Assembly: GCF_000149955.1 (NCBI RefSeq)
Contig: NC_030989.1
Location: 327,079-391,078 of the forward strand
Length of the DNA stretch: 64,000 nucleotides
DNA from: Fusarium oxysporum f. sp. lycopersici 4287
Taxonomy: Eukaryota > Ascomycota > Sordariomycetes > Hypocreales > Nectriaceae
Reading direction: 5' to 3'
In this document: in pieces, positions 55,151 to 64,000 of the stretch
Layout of the letters: every line of letters starts with the position of its first letter
Numbering within the stretch: the first letter of the stretch is position 1
Made by a program: the position numbers and the translations under genes
Notes under the pieces: generated by a model
Database searches by the model: none
The model's input: the letters and a program-made list of their open reading frames with translations, nothing else
Told to the model about the DNA's origin: nothing

Positions 55151-58118
55151 GGTGACGGAGGGGGGGCTATAGACCTGCTATGTTTGAGGGGGGAGCTCGT
55201 CTAGAGCTGGAGGATGGGGGATTGGTGAGGGAGGCATTGGGGGAGAGGAGAGGGTTTATATGTTGAGAGTGAGCAGAGTGATTAGAGTGTAAGTGGGAGA
55301 GGGAGTCTGGGATGCGAAAATTCTGAAGTGAGTGTATTACTATTTCTCCACGTATGGTCCACTATCTCCACGGGTTGGAAGTGACGATCATCCTTGAAAG
55401 AAGACAAAAAGTTGGTCAAGGACGAAAAAGGTCCCTTGAAGAAGCCCTGGAGTGTCTCCGCGTGCAACAGTGGGTGGACCGAAGGAATATTGGAGATCTC
55501 CACGTCTGAGTCGTTCACAAGTCGCACACTGAAACTCACCACTAAACCCCACTCTAACCATTGTGAGTCTCAGGCGCTGCCTTACAGGGCACACACTGTA
55601 GATGCCGTCTTCCGATTCCTTCGGATCTGCCAAGAAGCAGGGCAGGCAAACCTCGGTGTTACTGAAAACAGACAAAACCGTGACGTCAAGTTTATTCTCA
55701 GCAAGCGGCAAAGGCGCCTGAAAAAACGGCATATTTTTCTTAGTGCTGGATGGTAGCGGATGAAACGTTCTATTTGGTCCAAAGAACCCTTGTCGTGGCG
55801 ATCATCTAGAGCGGCAGAGACGTCATTGGTTCAGGGGATATGTCCACGATGGTGCTAGTGATTAAGCATGATAAAGCCGAGGCTCTACACGTGAAGGTTT
55901 ATACGATTAATAATAATAGCGGTTACATTTATTGTATTGAGGTTTGCAGTTGATGGTTTGTTTATGTGGATGAGGTTATGGACGATCAAAGGGTCTTCCC
56001 CAAAGTCCACAGCTCTCGTCTAAAAAATGGCGAAAAAAAACAGGAACCTGGGGATTGCAAAAATATCGGGCCTCAAAGGTCGGGGGTGGGAACCACAGAA
56101 TCTCTGAAGATCATGTCCCTAAGAGGAGCGGACAAAGAGCTCAATGCGTGATTGAGGTTCCAGTTTACGTGGAGAAGACACAGAATTTGTGGTTCGGAGT
56201 GGTTGTTGGTGACAAATTCGTAGTTACGAGGAATTGCTCTGCCTTGGAAAGAGGACGATTGTTTAATTGACGTGGAGAGCACAGTGTACAGGAATAAAGT
56301 TCAGAGTTTTCTCTTGCAAGCGAAAACAATCGTCGAAATGCGAGGTTCGCTACCTATTTCGGGTTACAGGTGCAGGTCTGTTGTTTGTGGTGGACCTCGC
56401 GCAGAATGACATTCAACGGTATGTACAATTGGGTCTGGGGAAGATGATCAAAGGGTCCAATTGAGCTGCAGTGTCAAACCGTTGATCTCGTTCAAAATTC
56501 CATAAAATTGGATAGAAAGAAGGGACAAGAAATGCACGTCGTTAAAAGCACGTTTCTTGGCCGCGGGAGATCATCAGTTGGGGACCTGAACTTGTAAACT
56601 TGGCGATGCTAGAACATTGGCATCACCAGCAGAACAACCACTGTCTTGGCTGCACAACTTCAGGATTACTACCAATTGATTCAAGTTACTGATTCAAGGA
56701 CAGCATTTCTTATCCATTGACCCGACATCGGATTATCTCCTATCTTGCTTGCATTGTATTGATCATCCACCCTCCCTTACTCAAGACCGTCGTATACGCC
56801 GATCCTTTTGCGCAATTAAACTTTCGATTCCTTTCAATGACTCTCGGATTGCTTCTTTTGGTAATTGCGGTTTTGTTTCATTGTGAGATTCGTCAGCTTT
56901 TAAGCCGCAACTAATCTCAATCTCAACCAACAATCCAACATCCTTATTCACTGCCTTGGGTTAGGTAGGGTAGTTGGTAGCAGGCGTGCCAATTGGAGAC
57001 TCGGAGCCGGTCTTGCATCCGTGGTCTTGGCGATCCTTCCGACGGAGAAAAGATGCCTTGGCAGGCGGATAACGGCGCAAGAACGGGAGTTAGCCGAGCG
57101 TTTAGGCGGGCATAATGAGGGTTTACGGTGAGTGCCAAGATGACGAGTTTTGGTGATACGGGATATCCTTGTTTTGGTACTGAGGCTCGTCAGAGCGGAT
57201 CTTGTGTAAATCCAGACTCAATGACAATCATGAGTTATTGCAATGAGACTAACGTCAAGTGTACCTCGTCTTTTCTTGCGCCATCACCTCTTCAACATGC
57301 CCTGTCCGTAAGCTGTTCGTCGTGATGGCCTTTAATTGACTGACGTGCTAAACCTGTGACACGCGACCCAGTATTAAAAGTGTCACTGTCAACCTCGTGG
57401 ACCCTTTATCTCACCCACAATGGAGTTGACTGTGGGATTTTTCGCCGAGTTTTAGACCGAGAAGCAGGGACTTCTCCAGCTCCTGGGCCAGTGTTTTTCT
57501 GGCACAAGGTTAAGTTGACGAGATGATGGGATGCGGAGGCTTGGGGTCTGGGGGAGGAGTTTTGATACACGTTTTTGAGGGGATTGAAGCTGGGGAAAAT
57601 TGCCACTCATGACGATCAACGTCAACTTCATGAAACTGAGTATCGCGAATTACCAATTTCACAAGTGCAAAGTAATTTTGTTTTGATCTCATTTTTATCG
57701 CATTACTGATCGCGATGGTGGTTGTAGGTGTGAGCGTTGCCCATGGTGTTGATGCCCACTGAGAACGCGACCGTGAGCTTAGTGCTTTCAACCAAAGAAC
57801 ACCAAATTCGGCATCATACCTTTCATCAGAACCTCCGTCTTATTCTATTCTCGCTCACTTAAGTAATAAGTTGTCTTAAAATGTCTCCAATGGAGGCGCC
57901 GCTGTTCAGAAGCCCGCCACCTGCGGACAGTGCCTTACAGCTGCGAGATGACAGCCTCGTCAGTGCAAATGGCTGCCAATAATGCCATCGCTCACGTCAA
58001 CAACAAAAGCCGGCCCCGCGCTTTTCATTTCTTCTCTGTTCATCTCACGATCGAGACGCGGCAATACTGAACATCGCTGCGATAACTCAAACCGACTCCA
58101 TCGAATTCATGCATCAAG
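55151..58118. other. Long gene-poor region, about 3 kb
   Basis: This is the divergent space upstream of the sugar transporter and of the first His-rich gene. Open frames here are short and lack ATG starts or family features; one at 56717-56914 has a hydrophobic stretch but starts without ATG. The last 170 bases (about 57945-58118) belong to the tandem duplication described under the His-rich genes. Length suggests extended regulatory DNA or a noncoding transcript; I see no direct evidence for either. Confidence 0.45.
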
Positions 58119-58768
58119 ATGGAACAGCATCATGTCCACCACCATCATCACCATCATTATCACTACTACTACAACCACCCTTTTCCGCCTGGCCTACCTC
58201 CGAATGCCCAGGGAAATGGTGAGCCTTTGAATCCAGAGGCGGCCGGCCGCGATGATGACGAGCCATCGGCTGAGGAGGATGGGGAGCACAGTGAGAGGGG
58301 TGATACCGAAGACCAGCACAACCCCGAACGAGCGCCCGCCCAGAGCAAAAGAATAAGCCTCGACAAAGCAGCCACATAACGGTAACCGACAAGGCTCGCA
58401 TCGTCGCCACGGACCGTGGCTTTCGTGTCGTCAACTGCGATCCATCGGGTCTACAGGTCGATATCTGCTGGCGTGTCCCTGGCCAGCGAAACATATGGCT
58501 AGCGAGACTCAGATACGCGGGGTGGTCTAGAAAGAAACTCAGGACTTTGATTGGAGCCCAAGCTTCTCCAGACATGTCGTTCTTTAGCTATTTGGAGGCA
58601 CCCCTTGACGAAGAGAAGGCATTGTCTCTGATCGAGTGCAGTAGTAGCGATCGCGCTTACGACGATTTCGAGCGTGGGGATGGTCAGATCGTCATTGGGG
58701 ATCCAGGGAGTCTTGAGTTTGTTTCTGCGTTTGGTAGACTGGTGGGATTTGAGGTCTTGCGAGGTTGA
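58119..58768 (+). CDS. His-rich protein, tandem paralogue 1
   Basis: Two exons, 58119-58290 and 58344-58768, encode 198 residues; the 53-nt intron has gtgaga and cccag ends and joins two frames in phase. The N-terminus is extreme in composition: MEQHHVHHHHHHHYHYYY, coded by cat/cac/tac runs. An acidic stretch follows (DDDEPSAEEDGEHS). The C-terminal domain, about residues 70-198, contains FRVVNCDPSGLQVDICWRVP and NIWLARL, both nearly repeated in the second copy, and ends with GDPGSLEFVSAFGRLVGFEV. I recognise no family. The His tract may bind metals such as nickel, copper or zinc, which is inference. No signal peptide is present. Confidence 0.68.
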
Positions 58769-59081
58769 GAGTGGTTTGGGGGATGTGGATTGCAACGAAG
58801 GCCATGGCAGAGGGATGACATGAACGAAAGCATGGAAATGTAACAGAATGCACGAGAAATAATCTTAATCATCAAATCGCTGTGTGACACTGTGCGTCCT
58901 GTGTAATGATTCACAAGTGCGAGTTGACAGCCTCACCCTCCGTGTCAGTGCAAATGGCAGCTGATCAAGTCAGCTCACGTTCCACTAACAAGGAATCTCC
59001 TCCGTCATTCTTTTCTGCTCATGCTACAACACTCAGATCACTGCAATAACTCAACCTAAGTTGCCTGAAATTTGCTACAAG
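58769..59081. other. Spacer between tandem paralogues
   Basis: About 310 bases; its right half is the upstream block duplicated from copy 1 and should act as the promoter of copy 2. Confidence 0.5.
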
Positions 59082-59811
59082 ATGGCAAGACATCACCATC
59101 CTCATGAGCATCAGCATGACGCTGATCAACCGGACATGCCGACAATGAGAGGCCGTCCGCGACATTCTGAGGATGAGACACCCGGAGGAAATGATGAGCA
59201 GCGTACTGAAGCAACTGCAGTCAATATCGTAGACGGGTTGCCACGAACCGGTTTAGTTGTCTTTGACGACTGTGTCAGTTTAGCTCCGGTCAACAGTCTC
59301 CCAGAAACGGCGCTGAATCGATAGCGTAAGAACGGCAGTACCAGCAACGACAATCCCAAGAATCTCAACAGGAAGACAACCAAACTCAGCATCTAAGCGA
59401 TATCCCGCCGCAAATCTACGACGGCTCAGCCTAACCCAAGTCGCCCGAGCCTGCATCATCGCGTCAAACGGCTTCTACGTCGTCAACTGCGACACATCAG
59501 GTCCTCAGGTTAACATCTGCTGGCGCGTTCCCGGCCCGCGAAACATATGGCTTGCAAGACTCGCATTCAGGCAAGATGGAGAGAACTCGGAGCATCCGCC
59601 TTCGATGTCTCCGGGCATGACGCTGTCGTGCTTTCAAAAGGGGCCGTCGGGGGGTGAGGGTGCGTGGTCGATCATCATGGCTAAATCTGGTGTTAATGTG
59701 GAAGAGAGGATTGGGCGTGGGGAGGGGGAGTTGGCCTTTGGTGAACCGATTAGTGAGGGGGGTTTGGTTGCTTTTGGGAGGGCTGTTGGGATTGAGGTTT
59801 TGTGTGTTTGA
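59082..59811 (+). CDS. His-rich protein, tandem paralogue 2
   Basis: The first coding part starts at the ATG at 59082 (MARHHHPHEHQHDADQPDMP) and is open to 59324. The C-terminal part is in another frame from about 59390 to the stop at 59811. It contains FYVVNCDTSGPQVNICWRVP, NIWLARL and a final SEGGLVAFGRAVGIEVLCV, clearly homologous to paralogue 1. The joining intron or introns lie between about 59240 and 59375; a gtaaga donor is at 59331, but the exact splice is not resolved and decay cannot be excluded. The His tract is shorter than in copy 1, while the C-terminal domain is the better conserved half, so that domain is probably the functional core. Confidence 0.6.
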
Positions 59812-59888
59812 GGGTGATGCTGGGGTGTTTGTTTGATCTTTACGATTGGCTCCGCGGAAACTCCTCTGAGGAGTCTCCCGAGATATGG

Positions 59889-60176
59889 ATGTACGTATCG
59901 AACATTCCCCACACGTTCATCAACATCAAAGACATTCTCACTGTGTCACTGAATGAGCCTGTGAGTATCGTCGCTTTCGCCAACCCGGTAAATCCACTTC
60001 CATCGGGCTGGACTCTAGTATCGCTTTCGCCTCGTCCACTTCTGCCTGGTCTTCGTGAGATTTCGGGTGAGGACGGAGCGGAATGGTTGCTCTGGGTGAC
60101 TACCAAGGCGCGCGTCAACTCTGAGGTCACCATTGAGTTCGCGGATGAGTGCGCAAAGGATTTTGTGCTTATGTAG
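59889..60176 (+). CDS. Uncertain open frame, 95 residues
   Basis: The frame begins at the ATG at 59889 and ends at 60176. It reads like folded protein (VSIVAFANPVNPLPSGWTLV, then EWLLWVTTKARVNSEVTIEF), with an alternating strand pattern. No family is recognised. It begins 78 bases after the second His-rich gene and could be its lost 3' exon, an independent small gene or a remnant. Confidence 0.3.
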   Translation: MYVSNIPHTFINIKDILTVSLNEPVSIVAFANPVNPLPSGWTLVSLSPRPLLPGLREISGEDGAEWLLWVTTKARVNSEVTIEFADECAKDFVLM

Positions 60177-60479
60177 GGGATCAGTACGGCTGTTCCTCAA
60201 GAAAAGGTTAGTAATTTCATGCCAACCTTTAGAGCAATGCTGACCGTTTACAGAGGGTCTGTTAATGCAACCTCGCCATCACAGGCCCTAGGGCAATTGG
60301 TACAGCACCAGACCTATGGGTGTTGAACACGACACTCTCAGGACATGAGTGAAAACATTTTCGAGGGAGTTCGGAACTCTATGGAGGACGAGAAGACTTG
60401 CGAAAGTGGACCTCGCGAATCTGCCTATCGCCAGCCAACCTTTGTAACAAGACACTGGAGACCATAGCATACCCCGAGG

Positions 60480-60752
60480 ATGAGAGAGGCTTTGGAGCAC
60501 GGCGCAGTGATCAAATGGGTAAGTCTAATCTTTTCGTACTTGCAAGAATGCCGTTCGGTCAGCGAAGGCTAACAAACACAGATGCATCCAGCCGTAGGCG
60601 CATTTGTTCCCAACGAGGACAGCCCCGCGACAAGGCTGTTGTTGCCTCCATTCTATCTTCACAAGCCTTTTCGGGCGTTCCCATATCGTTCATCACTATC
60701 GCTAAGAGTTAATCACCGCTTCGTGAGAGCTCAGCGGTCTCTGCGACATGAG
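60480..60752 (+). CDS. Uncertain two-exon small gene or 3' fragment
   Basis: The phrase MREALEHGAVIKW (from 60480) is followed by a good gtaagt donor near 60520 and by acacag before 60582. After splicing, HPAVGAFVPNEDSPATRLLL continues, ending near 60752. The splice signals are good, but the piece is short and an upstream stop limits it. It may be the end of a decayed gene. Confidence 0.25.
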
Positions 60753-62308
60753 TGCTGATCAAGCGAGTGGATGGTGACGTTGGCTGGAAGGATGAATATT
60801 GAGGCGGAACCTTTTTGAGGCGGTTGCATTCTATTTAAGAGCTCCACACCGAGAAATGGCTATTGAAATATGTGAAAGATAGTTTGCTGGTATTAATGCT
60901 TATTTCCTCACCATCGTGACCTCTCAAGCCAGACGTGACCTGCATCTCAGTGACACTCACTCAGTCAAGGATCCAAGCAGATAAATCACCAAATACCCAA
61001 TAACATCTTTTCAAATGAGCTTCAACACTTGCGCGTTTTCTCGACCGAGTCCGACCGCAGTTGTTGGTGATACTCGCCGTGTGTATAAGGTTGAGGGGAC
61101 AAAATAAACTTGACGGCGACTACAGGATGAGGAACACGTCTCAAAATCAATTGGCAAATGTTCAGAGTGCATAATAGAAGTCGCTGTTGTGTATTTTCTA
61201 CCCTTAACTTGAAAAAGTGTTTTGTAAGCCGTCTCCATCGCTTAGTTCAGTGCGCCCAAGTTTCTCGGTCCCATCAGATCCAGTCTTCCCCAAGCCTACA
61301 TCTCATCAGTACCAATACTAATCTCCCACAACTCAAACAACTTACTGGGAGGGCTCAAGCGACCGGCGCCGCTGGGCCAGCAACCCATACCACTGAGCAG
61401 AAGGTGTCGAGTCCTCTACAGCCACAATCGGCCGGCCAGGAAAGGCAAACTGCGCAAAATCTCGCATCTCCCTCATTGAGTTGTCCATGGTGATACGAAA
61501 CGAAAACCTAATTCGCAGATGGAATCTGTCATGTAAGAGGCGCCAGTTTGTAAGGGAAAAGTCGTTTCTAGATGCCGGTCTGGTCGTTATTTCAAGGCGA
61601 TCCCACTCGACAAGCGTTGCAGTGACAGTCCATTGTCTTGGACCGGGGCTCGACGTCTTGGCATTGTAGAAGAGAGATTGATGTGAGGATTGCAGACTGT
61701 TGTGATGATGCTGATGTTCTTGATTTGACGAGAGATTGATGATGATGATGATGAGAGAAGAGAGTCAAGGACGACCTTCCACTCAGATAAGATCACGAAA
61801 GAAGGAGACAGCCTGTCCGTTAAAAGCACAACGATGCACTCCCAAGAGGAGGCAAGGAAACTTAGAACTTCTTTTCTAAGTGATGAAAAGACTTCGGTAA
61901 GTTTGGTAGGTATATTTTGGTAGCTTTGGACCAGTGTCAATTAAAACAACATGTCGCCGATAGTCCTCCAAGGTGATAAAGTAACCCCCAGTAACACTCA
62001 CTCACATCAAAAGAACCACTGCCCATCAAGACCATTTGTCCTTTCGTTTCTAACTCAAGCATTCTCGTTTCCAAAATAGCATAAACAAAGCACCTCATTT
62101 CCATTCTCGCCTTATCTCAAACCTGCTTTTGACTCGAGCCAACAAAGAAACATCCAAAACCTCCAACAACCGTGTATCCACTCCCCAATACTTCACTGTC
62201 ATCGAACCCATCTCACATCGATCCCAAACTATCAAAACCATGATGTCTCAACTATATGAAATTCCTTTTCTCCCTCCTCCAATACTGTTTCAGCTCAAAG
62301 CAAGAAAC
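60753..62308. other. Gene-poor region with one coding-like minus-strand frame
   Basis: Apart from the minus-strand frame at 61342-61761 I see no supported gene. A (tga)n microsatellite lies at about 61738-61756. Confidence 0.4.
61342..61761 (-). other. Long stop-free minus-strand frame without an early ATG
   Basis: About 140 codons are open to a TAA at 61342-61344. The middle looks like genuine protein (GPRQWTVTATLVEWDRLEIT, RLLHDRFHLRIRFSF), then FAQFAFPGRPIVAVEDS. The only in-frame ATG is at 61488. It could be the last exon of a minus-strand gene whose start lies further up, or a remnant. No family recognised. Confidence 0.3.
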
Positions 62309-62785
62309 ATGAAACTCACACTCGCAACGCTGACACTTGTCGCACTCACGGCTGCTACTCCTCCTCCTGAGCCGGTTGTTCACAAACCTGTTCCTGAGAA
62401 GGCAAGTAGTGGCTGTTATCACTATTATGTCTTCCCTACTCCTTGTCAGTTCAAACCCAGCCCATCTCTCACCTCTATCTCGATCTCAGCCTCAAGCCTC
62501 AACCCAACATCAATGTCAACCCGCTAACGACATCAGCATAATCCCCAAGCCAAACAACTGCTGTCTTCCTCGTCTCTGCGCCCGTAGAGATGGTACGTCT
62601 CTCCCTAAAACCCCTCTCTCCCCTCCTCATTCTCTCCTCTTCCAATCTTCTCTACCGGGCACATCTAACGCGTATCAGGCAATTCCTACCAGTTCAACGA
62701 AGACGCCTGGAAAGAAAAAGTGCACAACATGCCCAGCTTCTGCTGTCGAGGATGGAAAGCGCCCATGCCTGTATTTCCCGTGTAG
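62309..62785 (+). CDS. Small secreted Cys-rich protein (effector-like)
   Basis: The best model has three exons, 62309-62448, 62537-62592 and 62679-62785, giving 100 residues. The signal peptide is clear (MKLTLATLTLVALTAATP). The mature part has seven cysteines (SGCYHYY, PTPCH, NNCCLPRLC, SFCCRGW). The second acceptor is strong, with gctaac twelve bases before catcag; the last intron has gtacgt and atcag ends. The first donor (gttcaa) is weak and was chosen because it is the only one that keeps the later Cys-rich frame open. Size, signal and cysteines fit the broad class of small secreted proteins that includes fungal effectors and antimicrobial peptides. No named family is recognised. Confidence 0.55.
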
Positions 62786-62835
62786 CTCCTGTATTAGTCC
62801 ATCTTATTCTTCTCTTCTTTCATTAGATATTATAT

Positions 62836-64000
62836 TTATAGATCCTTTACTTCCTCCTCTCCGTCTTTCTTCTTCTCCTCCTCCTTCACCTCCCCGTCTT
62901 TACCGCTCGCTTCCAAAGCAGCCTTACAGCTCACAATCCCCCCCGCAATCCTTCCCAACTCCTCACCACTGCCAAGCCACGGCCCAGCGCTGTAATTAGC
63001 ATCAACACCCGCATAAACAAACCATCCGCTCACAGGCTGCGCCATGACTCCGCCTGGGGTATTCTTCTTCTCGACGCCGACGTTTCCTGCTACAAGATAG
63101 GCTTGTGTGTCGGCGCCTGGTGACGGGTAGTTCTTCATGGTCAGAGGCGCTTTGGCGTAGCCGATGCTGATGTCGGAGAGGGTGCAGGGGACGTAGCTCT
63201 GTCCGTCGATTGTGACGGACCAGTCGTTGGGGAAGATCCCGATTTGTACCTCCTCTTTCTTTTCTTCTTCAACCTTGACTTCGTCTTTCTTGACCTCTTC
63301 ATCCTTCTCTCCAGCTTCCTCTTCATCCTCGTCGTCCCAATTATCATACCAATCCTCATAGACTCCTCTAACCTTTCCATCACGATCCCAATGCATGAAG
63401 CCCGTAATCCACCCTGAGACATCCCACTCACTCGCCCCCTCACCACAAGACCACTTCTTCTTAGCCCTAACAATCTGCTCCCAGAACAACCTCCTCTCCC
63501 CATCACCCTCACCCCCTTCAGTATCAACGTCCCAGGAACTAATAAACCTCTTCATAATCGGCCCCAACCTCTCCGCAAACCCAGCCGCCTCGTCCCCAAA
63601 CTCCTTCAGCATCTCAACCTTCTCCCCCAGCTTAACCCAATCCTCCCTCTCCCCAAGAAGCGTCACACTCGGTATTCCACATACCACCATGCCCTCAAAC
63701 TCAAAGAAATGCTGCATCAGTCCCATCATCAACACCGTAGCCGTAACGTCATCTTGAGCAGTCGAAGTGCTAAAACCGGGTGTTATCCATTCCAACAACC
63801 ACCCCGTCTTAACCCTGCTCTGGATCTCCCCTCTAAACGCACCGATGATACCGTCCCACGAAAACCCTTCTACGGTAATCTTTTCGCGCCCAGAGTGATC
63901 AACGAATAAATGCCGGAGAGCCTCAGAGTGGGTACTCATGTACACATTCAGCTGTGCCAAAACTTCAAACCAGATCTCATCAGGTCGCAAGATGAGATGC
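62836..64000 (-). CDS. DUF4419-domain protein, N-terminus beyond the window
   Basis: The frame enters at the right edge without a start, so the gene continues past 64000. The visible 388 residues begin HLILRPDEIWFEVLAQLN, the conserved opening of DUF4419. They continue with LEWITPGFSTSTAQDDVTAT, CGIPSVTLLGEREDW and VSGWITGFMHWDRDGK, then STYV-type C-terminal strands (VSGWFVYAGVDANY). A highly charged insert of about 35 residues (rich in Glu and Lys, near 63240-63350) splits the C-terminal half, and the tail is again Glu/Lys-rich. It is the intact counterpart of the broken gene at 50697-51879. Function unknown. Confidence 0.82.
   Translation of the reverse strand, partial: HLILRPDEIWFEVLAQLNVYMSTHSEALRHLFVDHSGREKITVEGFSWDGIIGAFRGEIQSRVKTGWLLEWITPGFSTSTAQDDVTATVLMMGLMQHFFEFEGMVVCGIPSVTLLGEREDWVKLGEKVEMLKEFGDEAAGFAERLGPIMKRFISSWDVDTEGGEGDGERRLFWEQIVRAKKKWSCGEGASEWDVSGWITGFMHWDRDGKVRGVYEDWYDNWDDEDEEEAGEKDEEVKKDEVKVEEEKKEEVQIGIFPNDWSVTIDGQSYVPCTLSDISIGYAKAPLTMKNYPSPGADTQAYLVAGNVGVEKKNTPGGVMAQPVSGWFVYAGVDANYSAGPWLGSGEELGRIAGGIVSCKAALEASGKDGEVKEEEKKKDGEEEVKDL

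Larger units (their letters stand above)
57940..59811 (+). repeat. Tandem duplication containing two His-rich paralogous genes
   Basis: Copy 1 is about 57940-58768 and copy 2 about 58922-59811. Both start with a similar upstream block (acagcctc then tgtcagtgcaaatggc, at about 57950 and 58928), share cgataactcaa/caataactcaa just before the gene, the caagatgg start context, a His-rich N-terminus and a conserved C-terminal domain. Divergence is considerable, so the event is not recent. Confidence 0.7.

Noticed and set aside
56717..56914. 65-residue frame with a hydrophobic stretch
   Set aside because: No ATG at its start, no neighbouring splice partner found, and no conserved pattern.
58119..58379. 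Single-exon reading of the first His-rich gene
   Set aside because: It ends early at a stop, whereas splicing 58291-58343 in phase leads into the conserved domain shared with the second copy.
61158..61493. 111-residue plus-strand frame
   Set aside because: It is antisense to the better coding-like minus-strand frame and has random composition.
1..64000. CRISPR arrays, rRNA genes, bacterial operons
   Set aside because: No regular spaced repeats or rRNA-like sequence; intron-rich genes and families are fungal.

Overview
The window looks like nuclear DNA of a filamentous ascomycete, most likely Fusarium or a close hypocrealean relative. It holds about 28 supportable protein genes on both strands. 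Most have short GT-AG introns of about 45-70 nt with recognisable branch points. The families are typical of Sordariomycetes: HET-domain, Zn2Cys6, MFS, LaeA-type methyltransferase, DUF4419, ankyrin NLR-like and subtilisin-NLR proteins. I see no rRNA, tRNA, CRISPR or prokaryotic operon signals. A 436-base assembly gap (5800-6235) lies in a repeat-rich stretch.

Layout. 0.6-4.5 kb: a secreted GH43/CBM35 galactanase-like enzyme and a GT2 polysaccharide synthase. 5-6.8 kb: probable transposon debris, the gap, and a small protein with an internal repeat. 7.4-16.3 kb (all minus strand): class II aldolase, Zn2Cys6 regulator, Kelch protein, HET-domain protein with an apparent frameshift, and a Dal5/TNA1-type transporter. 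17.1-21.0 kb: a large VIT-vWA protein. 22.0-25.7 kb: a subtilisin-like (S8) protease gene tail-to-tail with a gene that looks like a fungal gasdermin. 26.6-32.4 kb: an S9 peptidase, two unknown small proteins and a disrupted FAM86-like methyltransferase. 33.2-39.1 kb: UMTA/LaeA-like methyltransferase, FTA2-like kinase-fold protein with a CaaX box, a GPI-type Ser-rich protein and a CHK/APH-like kinase. 39.3-51.9 kb: an ankyrin-S8 protease head-to-head with a 294-residue unknown protein, an 1,800-residue NLR-like ankyrin protein with an N-terminal hydrolase fold and a ZZ finger, and a damaged DUF4419 gene. 53.5-64 kb: MFS sugar transporter, a tandem pair of His-rich paralogues, a small Cys-rich secreted protein and a second DUF4419 gene that runs off the end.

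How the genes may work together. The central theme is fungal allorecognition and regulated cell death. The S8/gasdermin pair matches the het-Q1/het-Q2 architecture known from Podospora, in which the protease clips the gasdermin tail and frees its pore-forming domain. The ankyrin-S8 gene with its divergent neighbour, the NLR-like gene and the HET-domain gene fit the same accessory repertoire. Several of these genes carry apparent frame breaks, which are either real decay or uncorrected indels in the assembly. Sugar uptake (MFS), galactan degradation (GH43) and two transport or regulator sets make up the metabolic part.
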